From Mycobacterium cookii (lineage in GTDB: Bacteria > Actinomycetota > Actinomycetes > Mycobacteriales > Mycobacteriaceae), in the NCBI RefSeq assembly GCF_010727945.1, contig NZ_AP022569.1, positions 2,666,001-2,730,000 of the forward strand: 64,000 nt of DNA, given 5' to 3'. Numbering within the stretch: the first letter of the stretch is position 1; every line of letters begins with the position of its first letter. The notes beneath the pieces were generated by a model. That model was not told the origin of the DNA, did no database searches, and was given only the letters and a program-made list of their open reading frames with translations. This document shows positions 36,987 to 45,596 of this stretch, in pieces. Made by a program: the position numbers and the translations under genes.

Positions 36987-37796
36987 CTAGATTCCCTGGC
37001 CAGTGCGCTCCCGGCTAGCGCGCAGCAGGTCGGCGCTCGCGTCGTCGGCGGGATAGAACAGCTCGACGGCCAGTTCGGCCAGCGTCACATCGAGCGGGGT
37101 GCCGAACGTCGTCAGCGTGGTGAACATCGACAGCCGTTGGCCGCCGCCGACATCGAGCACGAACGGCACCAGCAGCGACGTGGCGTCCGGTGGCGCGCCC
37201 CGCGCCGTCAACGCTTCGACGCCCGGATACGCCGATACTTCCTTCTCCAGCGTCCGCACGGCCGGGTCGCCGGTAAGCGCAACAGTGCGACGCAATTGGT
37301 GCAGCAGGTAGCCACCCCATTCGTCGAAATTGACGGTGCGCCCGGCCAGTCCGTCGGGGTGCAGCGACAGCCGGTAGACGTTGGCCGGCGGGCCGAGCAG
37401 TTCGTCGGGCAACCCGGCGGTCAACGCCGACGCTGCGGCGTTGGCGCCCACGATGTTCCAGCAGCGATCGATGACCACACCCGGGTAGGGGTCGTGCGCC
37501 TCGAGCAGACGGGCAACAGCGTCGCGGGCCGGCGACAGCGCGCTGTCCTCGAGTCGACGGGACTGATATCGCGGAGCGAAACCGGCGGCGAGCAACAACG
37601 TGTTGCGCTCCCGCAGCGGAATGTCGAGTCCTTCGGCGAGCGCGATCACCATCTCGGGGCTGGGCCGGGAACGTCCGGTCTCGATGAAACTCAGGTGCCT
37701 CGCGGATACGCCCACACTCAGCGACAGGTCCAGCTGACTCACCCGTCGCCGCGTCCGCCATTCACGCAGCAGGACACCGACCGTCGCCTGGCTCAC
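36987..37796 (-). CDS. XRE regulator with MmyB-type ligand domain
   Basis: 269 aa. Helix-turn-helix about 8-60 (REWRTRRRVSQLDLS, GVSARHLSFIETGRSRPS) followed by the MmyB-like ligand-binding domain (about 95-260), a PAS-like fold reported to bind fatty acids in related Streptomyces proteins. GTG start 37796. Lies directly upstream of purL on the same strand but purL has its own promoter at the 3' end of this gene; divergent from the SnoaL-like gene. Target unknown. Confidence 0.85.
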   Translation of the reverse strand: MSQATVGVLLREWRTRRRVSQLDLSLSVGVSARHLSFIETGRSRPSPEMVIALAEGLDIPLRERNTLLLAAGFAPRYQSRRLEDSALSPARDAVARLLEAHDPYPGVVIDRCWNIVGANAAASALTAGLPDELLGPPANVYRLSLHPDGLAGRTVNFDEWGGYLLHQLRRTVALTGDPAVRTLEKEVSAYPGVEALTARGAPPDATSLLVPFVLDVGGGQRLSMFTTLTTFGTPLDVTLAELAVELFYPADDASADLLRASRERTGQGI

Positions 37797-37921
37797 GACG
37801 TAACCGTAGCCACCACTGCTTACCCGCGGCGATGACCTCGGAGGTAATTGTGCTGCCGCACGGCGCCGCGACACGCTGGCCGTGACGCGCTCGACCGAAG
37901 CGCCCAACCCCGGGAGGAACA

Positions 37922-38320
37922 ATGACCGACCTGAAATCTGCTGCCCCGAAGTTCAGCGCCGAGCTGTTCGCGGCGTTCTGGGCCGCACCCGACCTGTCGC
38001 ATGGCATGGACATCTTGGCTGACGACATCGTCGGCTACTGGCCGGGTGACCCGGAGCCGGTCCGCGGACTGGATGCCTACACCGCGAAGATCGCCGAAAT
38101 CCTCGATGCAGCATCGGATCTGCAGCTCCAGGTCGTCGACAGCGCCACCGTCGACGGCGCGGCCCCGGGCGAGCAGTTGATCTTCCTGCACTACACCGGA
38201 CGAGGCACCGGCCCGGACGGGCCGTTTCAGATCCGCGGGCTCGACCGGGTCCGCACCCGCGACGGCATGGTCGTGGAGAACGTCATCCGCTACGACCCGC
38301 TGTTCGTGACCGGGAACTGA
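37922..38320 (+). CDS. SnoaL-like / NTF2-fold protein
   Basis: 132 aa cone-shaped alpha+beta barrel typical of SnoaL/NTF2 proteins: initial helix AELFAAFWAAPDLS, a DIVGYWPGDPEPVRG core, and the strand-rich HYTGRGTGPDGPFQIRGLDRVRTRDG (in pieces). Such proteins are cyclases, isomerases or binding proteins; the reaction cannot be fixed. AGGAAC precedes the ATG. Divergent from the XRE regulator, so possibly its target. Confidence 0.8.
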   Translation: MTDLKSAAPKFSAELFAAFWAAPDLSHGMDILADDIVGYWPGDPEPVRGLDAYTAKIAEILDAASDLQLQVVDSATVDGAAPGEQLIFLHYTGRGTGPDGPFQIRGLDRVRTRDGMVVENVIRYDPLFVTGN

Positions 38321-38330
38321 GTCTCGGCGA

Positions 38331-38681
38331 CTACCCGCTGCCCGCGATGCAGAAGGCGTTGCCGTCGGGGTCGGCCAGCACCACCCAGCGGAAGCTGTCG
38401 CCGATGCTGTGCCGGCCGACCTCGGTGGCTCCGGCGGATTTCAGCCGGTCGACTTCGGCATCGACGTCGCCGGCGCCGAAGTCGAGGTGTACCCGGTTCT
38501 TGCCGGGTGTCGGATCGTCGACCTTTTGGAAGCCCAGCCGAGGCCCGTCCGGTCGAATGACCGCGATGAACTCCCCTGGTATGAGTTCCTGAGTCTGACC
38601 GTCGAAGTGCTGCGCCCACCAGTCGGCCAGCGGTGCGGGGTTGGTGCTGTCGAAAGTGATCATCTCCACGTTGAGTGCCAT
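38331..38681 (-). CDS. VOC (glyoxalase/bleomycin-resistance) superfamily protein
   Basis: 116 aa, a single vicinal-oxygen-chelate unit pair: MITFDSTNPAPLADWW at the start, VHLDFGAGDVDAEVDRLKSAGA in the middle and VLADPDGNAFCI at the end. The likely metal ligands are His in VHLD and residues of the DPDGN strand; small members are often dimeric. Substrate unknown. Equivalent of Rv0801, 14 nt after pepC on the same strand. Confidence 0.85.
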   Translation of the reverse strand: MALNVEMITFDSTNPAPLADWWAQHFDGQTQELIPGEFIAVIRPDGPRLGFQKVDDPTPGKNRVHLDFGAGDVDAEVDRLKSAGATEVGRHSIGDSFRWVVLADPDGNAFCIAGSG

Positions 38682-38695
38682 ACCGGGATGGTAGG

Positions 38696-39955
38696 TCAGC
38701 CCGGTGACAAGAATGCCCGCAATGCCGCCGCATACGCGGCAACGTCGTTGGCGCCCATCAGTTCCCGTGCGGAGTGCATCGCCAGCTGCGGAGCGCCGAC
38801 GTCGACGGTCGGGATTCCGGTGCGGGCCGCGGTCATCGGGCCGATCGTCGAGCCGCACGGCAGATCGGCGCGGTGCTCGTAACGCTGGAGGGGGACCCCG
38901 GCCTGCCGGCACGCCAGCGCGAAGGCCGCGGCGGTGCGGCCATCGGTGGCATAGCGCAGATTCGGGTGCACTTTGAGCACCGGGCCACCGTTGATCGCAA
39001 TCAGGTGGCCCGGCTCGTGCCGCTCCGGGTAGTTGGGATGGGTGGCGTGCGCCATGTCCGCCGAGGCCACCATCGACCCGGAGATTCGCCGCAGAAAGTC
39101 GGCTCGGCCACCGCCGCCGGCCAGCACGATCCGCTCGAGTGTGGTGAGCAGCAACTCCGAGTCGGCACCGTGATCCGAGGTGGAGCCGACCTCCTCGTGA
39201 TCGAACAGCGCAAGCACCGGCAGGTATCCGGTTGACGCCACTTCCAGAAACGCGTCCAGACCGGCATAACACGACGCCTGGTTGTCCAGCCGCGGGGCGC
39301 TGACGAACTCGTCGGCGGCGCCCGAAAGTCTGGACGGAGTCAGATCGTGAGTCATCAGATCGGCGCCGAGCACGTCACCGGGATCGGCGCCGATCTGCTC
39401 GGCGACGTAGCCGAGGAACGACCGCGATGCGCCGCCCGCACCCCACACCGCGTTGACATGGCGCTGCGGATCCAGCGTGAGCGACTTGCGGTCCTCGGCC
39501 AGATGGATCGCCAGCTGCGGCACCCGCAGAATCGGCTCGTCGATGCGGACCAGCCGATGCGCGATGCCCGCACCGTCGCGCACCGACAGCCGCCCGCTGA
39601 CGCCCAGATCGCGATCCAGCCACGAGTTCAACCAGGCACCGCCGTAGGGCTCCAAGGCGATTACCTGCCAACCGACGACCTCACGGTCGGGGTGCTGCTT
39701 GACCCGCAGGTTGGGGCTGTCGGTGTGGCCGCCGATGACACGGAACGGTCGATCGCCCGCGTCGTCGCCGCTGTCCCAGGCCACCAGCGACCCGGCCCGC
39801 ACGATGAAGAATTTGCCGGCGCGCGGCCACTCGTCCGCCTCGGCCAGCTCGGTGTAACCGGCCGAGCGCAGCCGGGACGCGACGGTGGCGCAGACGTGAA
39901 ACGGCGACGGGGACGCGTCGATGAATTCGCATAGACCCTGCGCAGTGGCCGCCAT
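38696..39955 (-). CDS. pepC: M18 aspartyl aminopeptidase PepC
   Basis: 419 aa zinc aminopeptidase. Metal and catalytic motifs: [12 protein letters not shown] (about 71-82), [19 protein letters not shown] (about 243-262), [17 protein letters not shown] (about 303-319). Removes N-terminal Asp/Glu from peptides in the cytosol. The first residues match Rv0800 (MAATA-type start). Divergent from the DyP peroxidase gene by 49 nt. Confidence 0.93.
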   Translation of the reverse strand: MAATAQGLCEFIDASPSPFHVCATVASRLRSAGYTELAEADEWPRAGKFFIVRAGSLVAWDSGDDAGDRPFRVIGGHTDSPNLRVKQHPDREVVGWQVIALEPYGGAWLNSWLDRDLGVSGRLSVRDGAGIAHRLVRIDEPILRVPQLAIHLAEDRKSLTLDPQRHVNAVWGAGGASRSFLGYVAEQIGADPGDVLGADLMTHDLTPSRLSGAADEFVSAPRLDNQASCYAGLDAFLEVASTGYLPVLALFDHEEVGSTSDHGADSELLLTTLERIVLAGGGGRADFLRRISGSMVASADMAHATHPNYPERHEPGHLIAINGGPVLKVHPNLRYATDGRTAAAFALACRQAGVPLQRYEHRADLPCGSTIGPMTAARTGIPTVDVGAPQLAMHSARELMGANDVAAYAAALRAFLSPG

Positions 39956-39991
39956 GGGCCCATCTTTTCATCACGGGCTCGCCTGAAACGT

Positions 39992-40004
39992 TAGGGTCGA
40001 ATCC
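39992..40004 (+). promoter_or_regulatory. leaderless promoter of the DyP-encapsulin operon
   Basis: TAGGGT (39992-39997), then 7 nt, then the GTG start at 40005: the leaderless TANNNT layout. The 49-nt gap to pepC would hold both divergent promoters. Confidence 0.55.
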
Positions 40005-41024
40005 GTGCCCGCCCCCACCCCGCAACCGGTGCTCGCGCCGCTGACGCCGGCCGCGATCTTTCTGGTGCTCACCATCGACCAGGGTGGCGAAGAGATCGTG
40101 CACGACGCGCTGCCGGACATTTCGGGGCTGGTGCGGGCGACGGGATTCCGCGACCCCGCCAAGAAGCTGTCGGTGATCACCTCGATCGGCTCGCAGGCCT
40201 GGGACAGGTTGTTCGCGGGTCCGCGACCCGCCGAGTTGCATCCGTTCGTCGAGTTGGACGGTCCGCGGCACAAGGCCCCGGCCACGCCCGGCGACCTGTT
40301 GTTCCATGTTCGCGCCGAGACGCTGGACGTGTGCTTCGAGTTGGCGAATCACATCCTGCGGTCGATGGACGGCGCGGTCACGGTGGTCGATGAGGTGCAC
40401 GGTTTCCGGTTCTTCGACAACCGCGATCTGCTCGGGTTCGTCGACGGGACCGAGAATCCCGATGGCGCGCTGGCGGTTTCGGCCACCACGGTCGGCGACG
40501 AGGATCCGGATTTCGCCGGCTCGTGCTATGTGCACGTGCAGAAGTACCTGCACGACATCGGCGCGTGGGATGCGCTGTCGGTCACCGAGCAGGAGCATGT
40601 GATCGGCCGGACCAAGTTGGAAGACCTCGAACTCGACGACGACGACAAACCGGCCAACGCGCACATCGCCCTGAACGTCATCACCGACGACGATGGCAAC
40701 GAACTGAAGATGGTGCGGCACAACATGCCGTTCGGCGAGCTCGGCAAGGGCGAATTCGGCACGTACTTCATCGGTTATTCGCGCACCCCGCGGGTCACCG
40801 AGCAGGCGCTGCGCAACATGTTTCTCGGCGACCCGCCGGGCAACACAGACCGCATCCTGGACTTCTCCACCGCCGTCACCGGCGGACTGTTCTTCTCCCC
40901 CACCGTCGACTTCCTCGACGATCCGCCGCCGCTGCCGGATGCACCGCAAGCGGCTCCGGCGACAATAGGCGTGCCCGCAGATGGCTCGTTGGCGATCGGC
41001 AGTTTGAAAGGAATCCCGCAATGA
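40005..41024 (+). CDS. dyp: DyP-type haem peroxidase, encapsulin cargo
   Basis: 339 aa. DyP signature GFVDGTENP (about 144-152) with the distal Asp, a proximal His in VRHNMPFGELGKGEF (about 238), and conserved Arg. The C-terminal tail carries DGSLAIGSLKG, the cargo-loading peptide consensus of encapsulin cargoes. Oxidises bulky substrates with peroxide inside the nanocompartment. The stop overlaps the encapsulin start (ATGA). Start GTG is leaderless. Confidence 0.95.
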   Translation: MPAPTPQPVLAPLTPAAIFLVLTIDQGGEEIVHDALPDISGLVRATGFRDPAKKLSVITSIGSQAWDRLFAGPRPAELHPFVELDGPRHKAPATPGDLLFHVRAETLDVCFELANHILRSMDGAVTVVDEVHGFRFFDNRDLLGFVDGTENPDGALAVSATTVGDEDPDFAGSCYVHVQKYLHDIGAWDALSVTEQEHVIGRTKLEDLELDDDDKPANAHIALNVITDDDGNELKMVRHNMPFGELGKGEFGTYFIGYSRTPRVTEQALRNMFLGDPPGNTDRILDFSTAVTGGLFFSPTVDFLDDPPPLPDAPQAAPATIGVPADGSLAIGSLKGIPQ

Positions 41025-41818
41025 ACAACCTGTACCGCGATCTTGCGCCAATCACCGACGAGGCCTGGGCAGAAATCGAAGTCGAGGCGACGCGAACCTT
41101 CAAGCGCCACATCGCCGGCCGGCGCGTGGTCGACGTCAGCGAGCCGGGTGGACCGACAACGGCGGCGATCAGCACCGGACGGCTGCTCGACGTGAAAGCA
41201 CCTTCCGACGGCGTGGTCACCCACCTGCGTGCCAGTCAGCCCCTTGTGCGGCTCCGTGTTCCGTTCACGCTGTCCCGTTCGGAGATCGACGACGTCGAGC
41301 GCGGTTCGCAGGACTCCGACTGGGACCCGGTCAAGGCGGCCGCCAAGAAGCTGGCGTTCGCCGAGGACCGCGCCATCTTCGAGGGCTACGCCGCCGCGTC
41401 GATCGACGGCATTCGCAACGCCAGCAGCAATCCGCCGCTGAAGCTGCCCGGTGATCCGCGTGCCATCCCGGACATCATCACCCAGGCGCTGTCCGAGCTG
41501 CGGCTTGCCGGTGTCGACGGCCCGTACTCGGTTCTGCTGTCCGCCGATGTCTACACCAAGGTCAGCGAAACCACCGAGCACGGATATCCGATTCTCGAGC
41601 ACATCAACCGGCTGGTGAACGGCGACATCATCTGGGCGCCCGCAATCGACGGCGCATTCGTATTGACCACGCGCGGTGGCGATTTCGACTTACAGTTGGG
41701 TACCGACGTCTCGATCGGTTACCTCGAACACGACGCCGACACCGTGCAGCTGTATCTCCAGGAGACCCTGACGTTCCTGAACTACACCGCCGAGGCGGCG
41801 GTAGCGCTGAGCCCGTAG
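41021..41818 (+). CDS. enc: encapsulin shell protein (Cfp29)
   Basis: 265 aa, HK97-fold shell protein of family 1 encapsulins; the same length as M. tuberculosis Cfp29. N-terminus MNNLYRDLAPITDEAWAEI and later segments IDDVERGSQDSDWDPVKAAA and AFAEDRAIFEGYAAASI (in pieces) match the family. Sixty copies build an icosahedral compartment about 24 nm wide that loads the DyP peroxidase encoded just upstream; translation is coupled through ATGA. Confidence 0.96.
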   Translation: MNNLYRDLAPITDEAWAEIEVEATRTFKRHIAGRRVVDVSEPGGPTTAAISTGRLLDVKAPSDGVVTHLRASQPLVRLRVPFTLSRSEIDDVERGSQDSDWDPVKAAAKKLAFAEDRAIFEGYAAASIDGIRNASSNPPLKLPGDPRAIPDIITQALSELRLAGVDGPYSVLLSADVYTKVSETTEHGYPILEHINRLVNGDIIWAPAIDGAFVLTTRGGDFDLQLGTDVSIGYLEHDADTVQLYLQETLTFLNYTAEAAVALSP

Positions 41819-41820
41819 CA

Positions 41821-42546
41821 CTAGGTCAGCGATTCGCCGCCGTCGACCCGCAGCGTCACACCGGTCATGAAGGTATTGGTCATCGCGAACAGCGCGGCCT
41901 CGGCGATGTCTCGCGTTGTTCCGATCCGGCGCACCGGGTTTTGGGAGCTGATGTGCGCGAAATAGTCCCGCTTACCTTCATCGCCCAGTGAGTCCCACGC
42001 ACCGGTGTCGATGACGCCCGGCGAGATCGCGTTGACTCGAATCGGGGCAAGCTCGACCGCGAGCCACCGGGTCAAGAAATCCACCGCGCCGTTCGTGATG
42101 CCCACGCCGAGATAGCCGACGTTGAGCTTGAAGGCATGCACACCGGAGAACAGGACGAAAGAACCCCCCGGATTCATCTGCGCAGCAAGGTATTTGGCGA
42201 GCATCGTGGGCCCTATGACCTTGGTGTCGAACGATAGCCGCAGATTCTCCCGTTGCAGGTCGGCCAACTCTCCACGGGCGCGAGCAGACGCGGTGGACAC
42301 CACATGGTCGACGGGGCCCAGTCGGTCGGCCAACGCCGCGATCGAGTCGTCGTCGGTGACGTCGACCGTTTAGGCGCTGATTCCCGCGTCGGCGACGTCG
42401 GCGTAGGCGTCGGCCAATGCGCCTCTGTCGCGTCCGGCGACGACGACGTGCGCGCCCTCCGATCGGGCCGCCAGGACGACGGCACGCGCGATCCCGCTGC
42501 CGCGGCCGACCACCACCACGGTCTTGTTACGCAATCCGCCGCCCAT
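41821..42546 (-). pseudogene. SDR oxidoreductase with in-frame TAA
   Basis: From ATG 42546 the frame starts with the Rossmann motif VVVVGRGSGIARAV and is broken by TAA at 42370-42372 after DAGISA; it then continues unbroken in the same frame (TVDVTDDDSIAALADRLGPVDHVV, catalytic region with GVHAFKLN, the C-terminal VNAISPGVIDTGAW and DGGESLT). GAA to TAA is the simplest change. The YxxxK motif is degenerate here (GVHAFKLNVGYLGVGITNGA), so even the intact form may have been atypical. An operator of the ATGGG-N8-CCCAT set precedes it. Confidence 0.8.
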
Positions 42547-42572
42547 CACATCGACTCCTGTCGCTCGCAAGA

Positions 42573-42590
42573 GTGGGTCATTCATCCCAT
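42573..42590. promoter_or_regulatory. operator A of the tandem-TetR regulon (before the SDR)
   Basis: GTGGG-TCATTCAT-CCCAT, the shared ATGGG-N8-CCCAT operator with one changed base, 27 bp before the SDR start. Confidence 0.7.
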
Positions 42591-42650
42591 AATATAGGCG
42601 GCCTACCCGGAAGATCAACGCTAGGGCCTTGTGCCGTAACGACTCAAGGC

Positions 42651-42678
42651 GCATAATGGGCTGTCTGACCCATTATGC
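42651..42678. promoter_or_regulatory. operator B, extended perfect palindrome (before the hydrolase)
   Basis: GCATAATGGG (42651-42660), 8-nt spacer, CCCATTATGC (42669-42678): 10-bp arms with perfect symmetry, 30 bp upstream of the hydrolase start. The best copy of the set and presumably the strongest binding site. Confidence 0.75.
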
Positions 42679-42708
42679 AGCACTTACTCGGCAAAGGAGA
42701 AATTGCCC

Positions 42709-43091
42709 ATGCCGGCTGTACATCACCGCTACGCGAATGTGGATGGTCACCGCCTGTTCTTTCGGGAGGCCGGCGATCCCCAGTCACCCACAGTGGTTCT
42801 GCTACATGGCTTTCCGACCAGCTCCTACATGTTCCGAGCCCTGGTCCCCGCGCTCGCGGACAGCTACCACGTCATCGCGCCGGATCACCTGGGATTCGGC
42901 CTTTCCGACGCGCCACCCGTCGGCGCGGTGACGAGATCTTCGGTCCGGCCGGCGCAGAGGCTTTCACTGCCGATTTACCCGACGCTGAGATCCACCTACT
43001 CGACGGAGGCCATTTCCTGTTGGAGTCGGCACTGGACGAGACGACCGCTCTGATCCGAGCCTTCCTCGCCAGAGTCCATTCCACGATCTGA
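42709..43091 (+). pseudogene. alpha/beta hydrolase with large internal deletion and frameshift
   Basis: The N-terminus from ATG 42709 reads as a normal hydrolase ([21 protein letters not shown], then [15 protein letters not shown]). At about 42920-42923 it jumps to the C-terminal part in another frame, [13 protein letters not shown] and [24 protein letters not shown]. The nucleophile and the cap domain, about 160-170 residues, are missing. Junction sequence is cgtcggcgcggtgacgag. The RBS AAAGGAGAAA before the start is intact. A deletion after the gene cluster was assembled is the simplest explanation. Confidence 0.8.
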
Positions 43092-43108
43092 CGACACCCC
43101 GTGTACTG

Positions 43109-43126
43109 ATGGGTTGAACATCCCAT
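43109..43126. promoter_or_regulatory. operator C (before the double-TetR gene)
   Basis: ATGGG-TTGAACAT-CCCAT, perfect consensus arms, 33 bp before the start of the double-TetR gene, so probably the autoregulatory site. Confidence 0.75.
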
Positions 43127-43158
43127 AATCGGCGATACATGCGCGTTAGCCTGACGCC

Positions 43159-44481
43159 ATGGCCGAGGCCGATCCGCACGACGACCGGCGCCTGACCGCC
43201 AAAGGTCAAGCCACCCGCGATCGGATCGTGCAGATCGCGGCCGAATTGATTCTCAGCGAGGGTGTCTCGTCCTTCAACATGGACGCGCTGCGCCGAGCCG
43301 CGTCGGTCAGCGGATCGCAACTCGCCCACTACTTCACCGACAAAGGGGAATTAATTCGTGCGGTGGTCGAGCGCCAGACCAACGTCGTGCTGGACTTTCA
43401 CCGGCAGCCGAAGCTGCGGACGCTGGATACATTCGACGATTTCGAGCGCTGGATCGATCTGAACATGCGTTATCTGCGGCGTACCGGCTACTCAGGCACG
43501 CCCACGTATCACGCTCTGGCCGGACAACTCGGAAAGTCCGACGCGACCACGCGCGACACCCTGGCCGCGGGCTACTGGCAGTGGATCATGTTGTTAGAAA
43601 ATTCATTTCAGCGCATGAAAGATCGTCACATCCTGATCTCCGACGCCGATGCGCGAAAGCTGGCCCTGCTCGTCGTCAGCGCTCACCAAGGCGGTGCGAC
43701 CCTGAGCTTCACTTATCGAGCGGAATGGCCGCACGCCGACGCGCTGCGATTCGCGCTCAACTACGCGCGACTGTTCGCCGTAAACCCCGCCGAACGCGTG
43801 GCGCGCGCTGCGCGTCGACCCCGTGGTCGGCGCGAGATTGGCGGCAGCGCGCCCGACGACGCAGCATCGGGACTTACTCGCAAGGGGCGTGCAACTCGTG
43901 CGCGGATCGTCGACGTCGCCGCCGACCTGATGTTCCGGCGTGGTGTAGCCGACACCAGCATTGATGACGTACGGACGACGGCGTCGGTCAGCGGATCGCA
44001 AATCTCCCATTACTTTGACGGCAAACGCGACTTGACCCGAAAGGTCATCACCGCGCGCCGCGAACACGTGCAGTCATTTCACACCCAACCGCGACTCGGC
44101 GACCTCGACAGCCTCGCGGCCCTGCAAGCATGGGCTGACCTCACCATGGCCGACGTCGACACCGTGTACCGCCGGGGTGGCTGCGTTTACGGTTCGCTGG
44201 CCGGAGAGTTGATCGGCGCCGACGCCGAGATCCACCAAGACCTGGCTGCGGGTTACGACAGGTGGATCGCGTTGTTCAAAAACGGCCTCACCGAGATGCG
44301 CCGGCGTGGCGACCTACGCCCCGACGCAGACCCACGGCATCTCGCGGTTTCCCTTGTCGCCGCGCATCAGGGCGGCGCCATGGTCACCTTCATCACCGAA
44401 GATCCAGAACCGTTGCGGGCAACAATCTACGGCGCGGTCGACTACGCGCGCTCGTTCGCGCCACCTGCGCCCCGCGGCTAG
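43159..44481 (+). CDS. tandem double TetR regulator (two complete repressors in one chain)
   Basis: 440 aa: TetR unit 1 (residues about 14-215) and unit 2 (about 237-440) joined by a basic linker (ARRPRGRRE). Both units hold a full HTH: ASVSGSQLAHYFTDKGELI near residue 47 and ASVSGSQISHYFDGKRDLT near 275, and both keep the helical ligand domain (AGYWQWIMLLENSFQRM; AGYDRWIALFKNGLTEM), so it arose by gene duplication and fusion. One chain could form the dimer that ordinary TetR makes from two. Operator sites ATGGG-N8-CCCAT occur before it and before the neighbouring genes, so it probably represses this whole local cluster, including itself. Confidence 0.85.
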   Translation: MAEADPHDDRRLTAKGQATRDRIVQIAAELILSEGVSSFNMDALRRAASVSGSQLAHYFTDKGELIRAVVERQTNVVLDFHRQPKLRTLDTFDDFERWIDLNMRYLRRTGYSGTPTYHALAGQLGKSDATTRDTLAAGYWQWIMLLENSFQRMKDRHILISDADARKLALLVVSAHQGGATLSFTYRAEWPHADALRFALNYARLFAVNPAERVARAARRPRGRREIGGSAPDDAASGLTRKGRATRARIVDVAADLMFRRGVADTSIDDVRTTASVSGSQISHYFDGKRDLTRKVITARREHVQSFHTQPRLGDLDSLAALQAWADLTMADVDTVYRRGGCVYGSLAGELIGADAEIHQDLAAGYDRWIALFKNGLTEMRRRGDLRPDADPRHLAVSLVAAHQGGAMVTFITEDPEPLRATIYGAVDYARSFAPPAPRG

Positions 44482-44487
44482 ACAGCT

Positions 44488-44505
44488 ATGGGTTAGATGT
44501 CCCAT
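44488..44505. promoter_or_regulatory. operator D (before the MDR gene)
   Basis: ATGGG-TTAGATGT-CCCAT, perfect consensus arms; 22 bp centre to centre from operator E, so bound repressors would face the same side of the helix. Confidence 0.75.
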
Positions 44506-44509
44506 AATA

Positions 44510-44527
44510 ATGGGCGACATATCCCAC
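44510..44527. promoter_or_regulatory. operator E (before the MDR gene)
   Basis: ATGGG-CGACATAT-CCCAC, one base off the consensus. It abuts TATGGT (44528-44533), a possible -10, placing it where a repressor would block RNA polymerase at the MDR promoter. Confidence 0.7.
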
Positions 44528-44546
44528 TATGGTTTAGAGGAGCCTC

Positions 44547-45578
44547 GTGACAGCCCTACCATCTGCCCCCGCGGTGGTCCGCGAACGACCGGGCGGGGAG
44601 AGCATGCGCGCCATCGTGCTGGAGAAGTTCGGCGGCCTGGACAGCCTGGTCTACAGCGACATCCCAAAGCCGCTCCCCAGGGATGGCGAGGTCATCATCA
44701 AAATCCGGGCGTTTGGCGTCAACCACGCCGAGGCGCACATGCGTCGGGGTGAATGGGCAGAAGCCGCCGAGGTCAGCGGGATCGAATGTGTGGGCACCGT
44801 GGACGCGTGCCCTTCCGGCGAATTCGCGGTCGGCGCCAAGGTGGCCGCCCTGATGGGAGGATTGGGACGAACCATCAACGGCAGCTACGCCGAATACACC
44901 CGGGTACGCGCGGCCAACGTCGCCCTGATCGAGTCGGAACTGCCGTGGGCCGATTTGGCGGCGCTGCCCGAGACGTATGCGACGGCATGGACCTGCCTGT
45001 TCCGCAACCTCAAACTATCGGCAGGCCAGACCGTCGTAATACGCGGCGCGACTTCGTCATTCGGCCAGGCCGCCGTCAAGATGGCGGTTGCTGCGGGCGC
45101 ACGTGTCATCGCTACCGTGCGCAGTCGCACACGTTTCGCCATGCTGGAGGCACTCGGCGTCTTCCGCGTCGAATTGGAGTCGCCAATACTGGCCGAGCGG
45201 ATCGCAGAAGCCAAGCAGATCGATGCCGTGCTCGATCTCGTCGGCAACAGCACAATCCTCGACTCGCTCGACATGCTCCGCCGCGGCGGCACGGCATGCC
45301 TGGCTGGATGGTTGGGCGGTCTGGACCCGATCGTCGACTTCAACCCGCTGCTACGCATGGCCAGTGGGGTGAATTGGTCGTTCTTCGGTAGCTTCGTCTT
45401 CGGCAACCCAGGTTTCCCGCTGTCCGACGTACCCCTTCAGGACATCGCGGCCCAGGTGGCAGCCGGTCAGCTCGAAGCGGCACCGTCTCGGATCTTCTCT
45501 TTCGATGAGATCCGCGAAGCGCATCGGATCATGGAGGCCGGTGAGGCTGGCGGAAAAATGGTTGTCGTCGTGGAATGA
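44547..45578 (+). CDS. MDR zinc-independent alcohol dehydrogenase / quinone oxidoreductase
   Basis: 343 aa, medium-chain dehydrogenase. Substrate half includes FGVNHAEAHMRRGEW; no structural zinc Cys cluster is seen, as in quinone oxidoreductases. NADPH fold about residues 155-200 (ATSSFGQAAVKMAVAAGARVIATVRS). Start GTG 44547 with AGAGGAG 5 nt upstream; an internal ATG at 44604 (MRAIVLEKFG) gives the common family start and is an alternative. Two operators of the tandem-TetR lie directly upstream. 18 nt before the dehalogenase gene. Confidence 0.85.
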   Translation: MTALPSAPAVVRERPGGESMRAIVLEKFGGLDSLVYSDIPKPLPRDGEVIIKIRAFGVNHAEAHMRRGEWAEAAEVSGIECVGTVDACPSGEFAVGAKVAALMGGLGRTINGSYAEYTRVRAANVALIESELPWADLAALPETYATAWTCLFRNLKLSAGQTVVIRGATSSFGQAAVKMAVAAGARVIATVRSRTRFAMLEALGVFRVELESPILAERIAEAKQIDAVLDLVGNSTILDSLDMLRRGGTACLAGWLGGLDPIVDFNPLLRMASGVNWSFFGSFVFGNPGFPLSDVPLQDIAAQVAAGQLEAAPSRIFSFDEIREAHRIMEAGEAGGKMVVVVE

Positions 45579-45596
45579 CCACTAGATGATGGCAGC

